Assembly: GCF_000497045.1 (NCBI RefSeq)
Contig: NW_015961988.1
Span: 806,001 to 870,000, forward strand
Direction of reading: 5' to 3'
Length of the DNA stretch: 64,000 nucleotides
Origin: Kalmanozyma brasiliensis GHG001
Taxonomy: Eukaryota; Basidiomycota; Ustilaginomycetes; Ustilaginales
Made by a program: the position numbers and the translations under genes. The number at the start of each line of letters is the position of its first letter. The stretch's first letter is position 1. Below, one piece after another: positions 48,001 to 54,386 of this stretch. Below the pieces are notes generated by a model. The model had not been told where the DNA came from. It made no database searches and was given only the letters and a program-made list of their open reading frames with translations.

Positions 48001-49028
48001 CGATCGGCCATGGCAGCTCGTGCCTCTGGCGTTGCATCGATCGCGCCAAGGAGCGCGGTGAGGATGTAGATGGTCATCTCGTCGTATGTCTCTGCAGAGA
48101 CGGCAGCGAGCCAGCGGAGAATCGCCGAGATGTTGGAAGGCGTGAGAAGGGATGAGATGGAAAGCAAGTAGAGTAGATGCCCTAGTTCGCGTCGCTCTTC
48201 TCGCAGCCACCCGAGACGGTCCAGCTGGATCTCGTCGCTGAGTCTGCCGCTCGTGGGATTGGAGACGGATGCTGACTGAGACGCGGCCTGGCTAGCGCTG
48301 AGACCGAAGAAGTTGGAGGTCTGTGTCTGGATGCCTTGATTGGCAGTGTTGTTGCTTGGCGATTCGAGAGATGCTTTGACGCGTGCTGCTGATTGTTTCG
48401 CGTTGTCGATCTCGACAAGGATCCTTTCGGCAAGGGTGACTTTGCGCGTAGAGGTGGAACCGGAGCCAACAGAAGTCTCGATGCTGACGAGCGACTCGAC
48501 GAGCTGCTCCATCTTGATGCCCATGCGCTGTGCTTCGACATCGTCATCAAAGGGCATGGTGAGTGCATTTCGAAGCAGCTCCTTCAGACACGCAAGCAAG
48601 GCAAGTCGTTCGCGGTGGTAAAGGATGCATGCGACTTCGACAGCAGGACGACCCCATTTGGCGCGGCCAGCGAGACCTTGTTGGAGCAAAGAAGCAGCAT
48701 AGTGCTCCGAGACGGCGAGTTCTCGCGAGAGCAGTAGCGACTGCTGGGCAAAGTCGGGATTGAGGTTCTGTGTGTTGCCATTGATGGTGATCTTGCCCGA
48801 CTCGATCTCTTTGCGTTCGGCTTCGGATGGTGGACGAACCTTGCCGAGATCTGCTAGGTCGGAACGGTTTCTGTCGATGGTGACGAACCAGTCATTGGAG
48901 CGAGAAAGGCGGATGGGGTTGGATGCGGCTTCGTTGATGATGCGATGCAGGCGCTCGAAGCGTGTTGGCTCAAAGACGGCGATGCCGCCTGCGCTGCCCG
49001 AGGTGGAGGCGGAAGGAGCAGCGGGCAT
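42048..49028 (-). CDS. NUP192: Nucleoporin Nup192/Nup205
   Basis: 2,326 residues in one exon. The N-terminal region matches the Nup192/Nup205 start (R-F-E-R-L-H-R-I-I) and the following helices (Q-Q-S-L-L-L-S-R-E-L-A-V-S-E; A-C-I-L-Y-H-R-E-R-L-A-L-L-A-C-L-K-E-L-L). The whole chain is an alpha-helical solenoid, interrupted by Ser/Thr/Gln-rich loops (about residues 240-270 and 860-910). Nup192 is an inner-ring scaffold nucleoporin that binds Nic96 and Nup53. Fungal members are usually 1,650-2,100 residues, so this one is long because of disordered insertions. Several long antisense frames across it (up to 630 codons) are shadows of GC-biased codons. Confidence 0.85.
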   Translation of the reverse strand: MPAAPSASTSGSAGGIAVFEPTRFERLHRIINEAASNPIRLSRSNDWFVTIDRNRSDLADLGKVRPPSEAERKEIESGKITINGNTQNLNPDFAQQSLLLSRELAVSEHYAASLLQQGLAGRAKWGRPAVEVACILYHRERLALLACLKELLRNALTMPFDDDVEAQRMGIKMEQLVESLVSIETSVGSGSTSTRKVTLAERILVEIDNAKQSAARVKASLESPSNNTANQGIQTQTSNFFGLSASQAASQSASVSNPTSGRLSDEIQLDRLGWLREERRELGHLLYLLSISSLLTPSNISAILRWLAAVSAETYDEMTIYILTALLGAIDATPEARAAMADRASRGTLRKTVEALLDDESFITSTHAEITRKKWALGELNSAVALQWSIFLVEAFSRNPSYRNQLSISEEQIQDLVLLSITGSSLSKDSTPAGNADDPTGGASIFLVVRVLAFRQRTIDALFGEEEDAVAAEADAAAGEVADTNAWDDEVDTEFREYVVQQLHNLAVGTTSVMLPMLRRIQRSEEDAAFALSRGVGARGGSVPQRRYDIEALFDLIALLCRGRPEAGLPFWVGPDNRTTRFLAWAIDVREPGHQRALLNMLASMSSGPQSASQAYALLDQESTQSGAAGEGRLVSWTRFFEWISYYIDTFHQAVNSSSFHASSYQSLAMPKNEETLLIGFVRLFRNVVYFSHPARDALLQNSSYNALDKLFSLLTCPVPVELKASILDALAAFLHQSTNNPDAQARFSAIATQLWDRFDECGLLPSDASAAAKSRLNGNVNGATSGSFGPAFKPLASKGVIYELENFEVPLRAFPGSTSFVNFLKALVQLPPVAPAAGSAALSDTTAASSTGANPFGSIVSYGQQAQQQQIQGQMQPAYQSQQRRQFRSVEPYVDFVIDQVFLKARARDYAEPAEQWRVVASCLEFVERSLRSYDLAALLRNSEGADAVSDPTLLTQLASHPGFFLMRRILTGSKMVGEMLGILVPGSGLAAFEAINQNRASTFFYGSSVRHVLSILDRVLRYQDLYAQVLIPTLVDSSLNGTQLPFDVSARVGNAGSYSSFDVQLLHAHESVVQIALLVNCVRDDVALLSIRLLSLIARTAAFSAVDRFGEMGYRRKMNRLVGLLEMSDEAGRVKAGYVSRLEAEPSGDAGSAKAIEALNALAGGADLEDAEDADLQAPNGSLDAITALASGDAVEAIQIAIINLLLAGTELNQPAPNVAHLLLGYDLRAIRPEEQVIVDPDAQTAAPSAIHAILALLRPESDSDGTTFLSLAERSPGFADKCCSLILRLCTHPFTSAATLRYLRTKEDFVVQQLRSLPLVPAERGTLTSSSAALGVVQFADGQGIETTVDRVTASLRMRASLLELTALELHSLLNAGMQTRAARVVAALFGPNATAGGGNGVDADDSIDEDDLLLGTERDFRLGAGGAEVRTFGGVRFLEILQSLDFEWYDDREALGQSITVITPEQLDFAKRPDAAAGPRMFDLGAVLAVLVREKTLLQQKGNLRDAGQADPFLEQAAFVLQWASAQNAKKAVAFSRRRVLQAWRHTLDMVLARAAGLLRTEVRSSLMFDCLAELLPRISAPSADAGGLDVPSADLVAGAVLSLLTSLRQHRVELTTGALDIEAVDALPVDRLLTTLRALIDSVLRLDTTTVARGNLYSALINFLQLVQTGSGADTSGEAGANDGASVIATDLDDAMSVGGISTTTTNIFGGRAQTSGLEARTRALLLSHAERLMDVLGRDALDASDLSKTIAFTLLDKLCALDAPASVSASSRRAGSKCLDVLDRKGYIKSFVTALRDSDVVLQVTLRPDPASLNALYVYEARLAFFNRMAQTRDGAERLLNAKIFDVLAQSDYLAARPDQDQEFVDLDSFLPAATERYNALLTPVLQLTTSILASASAGSALGGASSQGISKALAPTSAAAAPRHALALLTAHRDALLTVLRAPLQEFCSSAQLSQAHLVVAIFVLIMPSLDDDAQQAPSPLAPFHSAIIAFAAVYLTASSWRSRIVPYTEVEREESREPTASLRALRASSEAPNGGGNGAAEEESAFSAKVNAMVVRLQMTLLSYLEAASDARGSKTSRVRPVLIPSLATNRERSHTPYGAGDDDGDSSRVGYLRSQRASAAASTVPSIGGLVAALDDYTDSVAKELQGLENIETLLENVDSVRQDELDEIARDALGEVTAGELSPAQRRSVALRQLCARKATLRASSTTKLDAVELILVLLIRHIEFFRTLNNDRSTLPALGGARSSPAPLFAGAGAGSHFDRTTLMQGLAESLLPIVDDKIGYLSLPPSLVANARERQSFLQMAGRRLASFFTEAEQ

Positions 49029-50459
49029 CGTGACGGAGCTGCAGAGAAAAATGGGTGATCGGGGCCTGCTTGGGTGATCGGAAGGCGTACTGATGATCAG
49101 CTCTCGATGCGTCTGCTCAGCCTGCGAAGAGTGAAGCGGAAGGAGGAGGGCCGGGCCTCAGAAGAGCATCCTCCTCGAGGCTAGCGAGAGGTGACCGCAG
49201 GTGCGATGCCAGATGACGCTCTGGTCGTTGGATGCTCCGTGCAATCTGTGCTGTGAGGAAGGATGAGGCGCGACAAGGAACAAAGCTGCGGGAGGGAATG
49301 GTGAGATGATTGGAGGGTGTGATTGTGACTTGAGAAGAATCCAAAAGTTGGTCAAAGCTGAGGTCCGCGTCGCGAAAAAGGTTTCGCAGCACAGAGAGCA
49401 CAGAGAGAACAAACACACAACGCACGCTCCTTCCTCGCAAGCGTGATCGGTTCAGCAGCGCGATCGGGAGTCGCCCAAAGCAGCCGATCCAGCCTCGATT
49501 TTCATGCCTTTTTTGGACCTCCTTTTTCGAACAATTTGCGGTATTTTGTGTAAATAATTTGACCAGGGTGGAGCGAGCAGGGCTTGCCGAGCACGTCAGA
49601 TCAGCCTGCCGACGGTTGACGATTCACACGATGAAGCGTTGAACGATACCAATTGCTGGTGGCCACTCGTTCAGCCTCGCAACAGAGCCACTCTATGAGT
49701 GTCGGAAGACGGCATCGGAAAGAACAGCCCTGTGTTAGCTTGCGCTGCGGGTGTCATGAAAGCCGAACGAAACACCTCGAACAAGTCGGCGCGGGTGGCG
49801 GACCAGGGTGGATCAGTGCCACGTTCATCGTCTCGCAGACAACCTTCAGCTCACTGTGTATTTTGCTGTACCAATAAGCACGACGCCCCTGAACTTCATG
49901 TTGTCAAGATCTTTTATGTACACCTGGCAGCTTACCCCCACTTCGAGATGCCCGGCAGATCGCCAAATGTTCTTCGCAGATGAAGGCAAGGGGCGACCCC
50001 TCCTCTGCTTTTGTTCGCCTTCCCCTTGGACCGCTGTTGATCACTTTCTCTTCGGCCTGCGTTCGGTCATGTAGCGCATGAAGACCAGCCAGCAGCACCT
50101 GTGCAACAGCATCGTTGCCTGCGCCTCTCCTGATGAAGTCGTGATGCTCTGCCCCACCAACTCGCTTCACATGCTTTGCCCGAGTAGGTGTTGCGCCTGC
50201 GCGCTCTCTATTGAGAAGCTGGTCTACTCGCCATCCGTGCATATAAAGCCAGTGCAGGCTTAGTCGGCACCGATCGCTTCCCATCCTTCATCATCCCCTC
50301 TCCCCCGCTCTGCGTGTCCACAAGCTCGTCGACCGGATCGACACGGCTGCCCTCACACATACAGACCATTCCTTTGACAGGACATTCACGCCCTTATTGC
50401 CTCCACTTCATTCAAGCCCAGCGATTCTCGTCATTTCAACGCGCCTCAAATCAGTCAAA
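49029..50459. other. Intergenic, 1.4 kb
   Basis: Between the divergent starts of NUP192 and the GH45 gene. Short frames exist on both strands without domains. The part from about 50200 is the GH45 promoter. Confidence 0.45.
50241..50247 (+). promoter_or_regulatory. TATA box of the GH45 gene
   Basis: ATATAAA at 50241, about 219 bp upstream of the GH45 ATG, so the 5' leader would be about 190 nt and CT-rich. Confidence 0.5.
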
Positions 50460-51401
50460 ATGGCGTTTTCATCCTTCAAGTCGACCGTCGTCCTCGCGGT
50501 GATCGCTTCAACCATGACCTTCTTCACTCCGGGAGTAGAAGGCACCGATGCCACGATGTATTAGGACTGTTGCAAGCCTTCATCCAGCTGGCTGGGCAAA
50601 GCGCCGGTCTACAATCCGGTTGCTACCTGCCTCGCCGATGGTAAGACCATCGCTACTGGCCCCAAGCGCGAAGATGCCAACTCTTCTGGCTGCGGCGGAG
50701 GCTGGGAGTTCCAATGCAGCTGTCAGCAGCCATGGACCGATCCGATCAACCCCACCGTCGGCTACGCTTTCGCTGCCATGACCAGCTCCATCGAGAAGGA
50801 GACCTCGTGCGCATGCTACGTCGCCGAATTCGAAGGTGCCAAGCCAGGCAAGATCAACACGCTCTTCTACCAAGTCATCAACGACGGTGGTGACGTCGGC
50901 TTCGGCGTCGATGGTCTCGACATTCTGGTGCCTGGTATGGGTGTCGGTCTCATGACTCAAGGTTGCGCTAACCAGTGGAAGGGCTTCGATATTGGTAAAT
51001 GGGGAAAGCAGTACGGTGGCCTCGACCGTGACGCTGCCGGTTGCGCCAACTTGCCTCAAGACCTCCAGCATGGATGCATGTGGCGCATGAAGGACTGGGG
51101 CGATTCGGTTCGCATCAAGGGCAGACCTCGACGTGTCCGGTGCTCTAAGGCCCACATCGATAAATCCGGTTGCCAGCGAAAGGACGAGCCCACGGAGGTC
51201 TTCCAGGGTCACCACGACAATGTCCGACATTGCCCTGCTCCTGACGGATACACTCCTGACCCTTCTGTCTGCGGTATTGGTGTTGGTCGCCCTCAGGGGT
51301 ACAAGAGATCCATTAGTCATGCTGTCGCTGCCAAGGGCGGCCATCACGCTCATACAGGTGGCAAGCATCATCCCCGTCGTGACGCTTCTTGCTCGGCATA
51401 G
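50460..51401 (+). pseudogene. GH45 endoglucanase gene with in-frame TAG
   Basis: A continuous reading frame of 314 codons with one stop, TAG at 50562-50564 (codon 35). Codons 1-28 encode a signal peptide (ends P-G-V-E-G). The stop lies where GH45 cellulases have the Trp of Y-W-D-C-C-K-P-S: the sequence reads T-M-Y, stop, D-C-C-K-P-S. The Asp just after the stop is the family's catalytic base, and the acid is present in G-L-D-I-L-V-P-G. Cysteines are conserved except two, both serine here (after K-P-S, and before C-A-C-Y). A His/Arg-rich tail follows the catalytic domain. GH45 enzymes cleave beta-1,4-glucan. The first downstream ATG (50778) would lack the signal peptide and catalytic base. Confidence 0.8.
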
Positions 51402-52152
51402 ATTTGTTGCAGTGACTTGATAGCGAGTCCCTAGATATGCGGAGAACGAGCACATCTGGCCCTCATGCTATCGAATTGGCTGCAACGGTCAATTCCATTT
51501 GCTCCATTCGCTGTTTAAGCCTGTCTCGTTGCTCTACAGTAGATCCATTACTGCTGTCAGCGAGTGCAAACCCTCATTCGAAGCGAAATTCATTGAGTTT
51601 GTCTGTCATCCGACGGAAGAGCGACGGCCCACGCCTGAGCGTAGCCAGAAAAGGACCTTGAGTAGCGCTGTGACACATGAGCTTGGGCGAAACCGACGAT
51701 CGTCCTTTGCCAAATGAAGTCTCTCTCTGCAGGAGTCTATTGTGCGGGGCCACCTGCAGCGTTGATCAGGGTGTTGACACGCGTCGCGGCGTGCAGCTGA
51801 AATTGGCCATTGTTCATGATGCGGGACGGGTGTCAGAAGCCTGATCGTCGCTGATCAGTTCGGTGACAGATTGGACTTTTGACAGCTGTCATTTGGCTCA
51901 TCCATGCAACCGTGTCAATTGGCTCATCCTCCTCCTCGAGCTCGGGTCAAAGCGTAGGAACACCTCCGCAGCATCCATGTGAGCGTTGTGGAACGTTCGA
52001 AAAAGCATATATGCGAGTCCGTTCTAGCCTGTTTCCCTATCCTCTTTCTACTCGTCAAACAACAACAGCTCTTCCGCTCCCATCTACAGATATCACACCT
52101 CACAGTCCCAACCCCATCCTTCTTCAAGCGTTTTGCCACATCCTCCTTCAAA
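51402..52152. other. Intergenic, promoter of the small unknown gene
   Basis: 751 bp. A TATATG sequence near 52007 lies about 145 bp upstream of the next start. No coding segment recognised. Confidence 0.45.
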
Positions 52153-52578
52153 ATGTGCATCTCCGACATCCTGTCCGCCCCAGAGACCGCCACCAAGCCC
52201 ATCATGATCGAGTACAAGATCCGCATCTCCGAGAAGGAGGAGTACATCAAGACCGATGCGTCGAGCTGCACGTCCTCTACCGAGACGCTCACCAGCCCTC
52301 CTGTCTACGAGGCCAAGCCGCCTACCACCGTGACCATCTCGTCGCCTCGCACCAAGAGCACCTTCTTCGGCCGCATCTTCTCGCGCAAAACCAAGAAGTC
52401 TTCTTCTCCCCGCCTGCCGAGCTATCGCGAGGCCGAGATCGCCGAGGCGTGGGCCAAGGTCGGCATCGATGTCAACAACCGCAAGCACGGTCCTCGACCC
52501 AAGTGCACCCCTGAGGAGCTGCTCGAAGCTATGGATGGGCTCTTTGGCTCTCGCACCCCTTCCAAGGCCACTGCCTAG
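52153..52578 (+). CDS. Small protein of unknown function
   Basis: 141 residues from the start at 52153 (context TTCAAAATG); the frame is open upstream to 51979 but that part is CT-rich 5' leader. Not recognised. The N-terminal 60 residues are Glu/Lys/Thr-rich, the middle has a basic Ser-rich patch (F-G-R-I-F-S-R-K-T-K-K-S), and the C-terminal 50 residues are predicted helical (R-E-A-E-I-A-E-A-W-A-K-V-G-I-D; P-E-E-L-L-E-A-M-D-G-L-F). No signal peptide or membrane segment. Codon bias is strong, so it is likely expressed. Its TATA-containing promoter fits a regulated gene. Confidence 0.7.
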   Translation: MCISDILSAPETATKPIMIEYKIRISEKEEYIKTDASSCTSSTETLTSPPVYEAKPPTTVTISSPRTKSTFFGRIFSRKTKKSSSPRLPSYREAEIAEAWAKVGIDVNNRKHGPRPKCTPEELLEAMDGLFGSRTPSKATA

Positions 52579-52688
52579 GCTCCCGAGCTCTTCTCTTCGT
52601 TCAGTTTCTCTTGTTTCGCATAGCAATCATATACCCTCACATTCCTTCGATCACATCGACCCTTTTCTACGTCGCGAAAATGCATTGT

Positions 52689-54047
52689 TCAAGGCGTGAT
52701 CTCGGTCGTCTCTGCTGTCCCTGCATCCTTCTGAGGCACTACGAGCTCTGATTCTGGCTTGTCCTTCGCCGGGCTTCCATCCCACGCCCACGCCACAAAT
52801 TCGGTCGCTTTGGCAAACACGACGTCCTTGGCGTGCTTCTCCTCGTCATTGAGCCATCCGTCCGGCATCTGCGTCCAACCATGCTTCATATTCGCGACAT
52901 CTTCCACCACGAGATGCTCGTTCCGCTGATGTGCCTTGACCTTGTCCACCCACTCCTTCGACTGCTCTGCTAGTGTATCTAGCTCGCATAAGACGAGGAA
53001 CATGCGTGCGGCCGGGTGGAGGGAGTCTAGCGATGCAAGCCCCGGCGAGACGCGAGGATGGGTCGTCTGATCGCGTTCAGCGTAAGTCGGCGCGAGCGAG
53101 TCAGCAACCCGCGTCCAGAAGGCGGATGGCAGAGCCATATGCTCCGGGCGAGAGCGCTGCGAGGGTAGCTGACGAAGATCGAACGAAGGATAGAAGAGGA
53201 GCAGCGGGATCGGTGCTGGATGGTTTTGCGCGAATCGGCTCGGCCATTCGGTCCTGAGCTCAGGAGGCTTGATGTGAAGCGCAAGGTTGAGGGCGAGGTT
53301 CCCGCCCGAGCTGAAGCCTGATACGGCCACTTTGCTGGGGTCGAATCTGAAAGTCAAAGCAGAGCTCGTCGACTTGGACGAGGACGGCGCCTGAACCTCT
53401 TCGATCTTGCCCTCTTGCAGGTCTTTCAGATGCTGCTCGTTGATCGCAGCCGCTCCTTTGTTGGCTATTTTAGCCTTTTCGGACTGAATTCTGGCTGCGA
53501 TTGCTTGACGAAGTGGCCTGTAACCGGGGAAGTCGTCGTCGAGGATAGCACTGAGCACGTCTTCGCCATCCTCGATCGCAGCCGGGAAGCTATGGAATGG
53601 ACCCATGCGATAGTCGACGCTGATGACGATGGCATCCATCTTCCTTGCCATGTAGGCACAGAATGGTGCCTGTTCCAAGCAAGATCCGAGGTAGAATCCG
53701 CCGCCGTGAAAATCGACCAGCACCGGTGCCCCTTCAGATGGTGGACGATCGTAATAACTCGGAGGGATGAAGATGTGCAGCGGAATGGTGTACTCCGACG
53801 ATCTAGAGGGCATCTTGAAAACAAAAGGATGCGGACCTTCTGGCGAGGTCCACTTGAGTGTGGAGAGTGGGACCGCCCTGGGGAGGCGGACGAGTGCAGT
53901 TCGCCATAGCACGTCGAATGGCACCGAGGTGATCTTTTGCAAGAAGGAGGACATGATGGATGCTGCTCGGTGGGGCACGAGCTCTATGGGGTCTCTCTTC
54001 GACGGTGGTGGTGGTGATCGTTGGATGCGCAGAGACGTGGATGACAA
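52689..54047 (-). CDS. HSL-type alpha/beta hydrolase (esterase/lipase)
   Basis: 452 residues from 54047; an alternative start at 53954 would give 421. The H-G-G-G oxyanion motif is at about 115-118, the nucleophile elbow G-F-S-S-G-G at about 235-240, the acid in L-C-E-L-D-T near 373, and the histidine in N-M-K-H-G-W near 405. This is the hormone-sensitive-lipase (carboxylesterase) family. A Ser/Lys-rich insert lies around 200-228. No clear signal peptide is visible, so a cytosolic or membrane-associated enzyme is likely. Substrate unknown. Confidence 0.83.
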   Translation of the reverse strand: MSSTSLRIQRSPPPPSKRDPIELVPHRAASIMSSFLQKITSVPFDVLWRTALVRLPRAVPLSTLKWTSPEGPHPFVFKMPSRSSEYTIPLHIFIPPSYYDRPPSEGAPVLVDFHGGGFYLGSCLEQAPFCAYMARKMDAIVISVDYRMGPFHSFPAAIEDGEDVLSAILDDDFPGYRPLRQAIAARIQSEKAKIANKGAAAINEQHLKDLQEGKIEEVQAPSSSKSTSSALTFRFDPSKVAVSGFSSGGNLALNLALHIKPPELRTEWPSRFAQNHPAPIPLLLFYPSFDLRQLPSQRSRPEHMALPSAFWTRVADSLAPTYAERDQTTHPRVSPGLASLDSLHPAARMFLVLCELDTLAEQSKEWVDKVKAHQRNEHLVVEDVANMKHGWTQMPDGWLNDEEKHAKDVVFAKATEFVAWAWDGSPAKDKPESELVVPQKDAGTAETTEITP

Positions 54048-54386
54048 TCAACCTACGAGGCGTTGCTGACTAGGCATGCCATGACGGCGAAGTAAGACAC
54101 CAATCGAGCTGTCCCACCAAGACCCTTAATGATGATGATGATGATCCTCTTGCATCATGCACCCATGCATTTCGCCGGTCGGCCTCCACCATCAGCCCAA
54201 AAATAGTCCAAGCCGTTGCAAACTTCGGCGTAACACCTTTAAACTCGCTCGAACGCGTCGCGGTGACTTTGTCGGCCAAAAGACCAACACTTCCCAGGCT
54301 CAGCCCATCCCACATCTTCATCACCACCAGCCTCGACGCCATCTGATCCCAGCGCCGATGCTGTCGACCATCCAGCTGCTACAACA
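54048..54386. other. Divergent promoter region, hydrolase / GCP4
   Basis: 339 bp with a short ATG/GAT repeat near 54130-54146 (GATGATGATGATGATG). No other feature. Confidence 0.5.
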
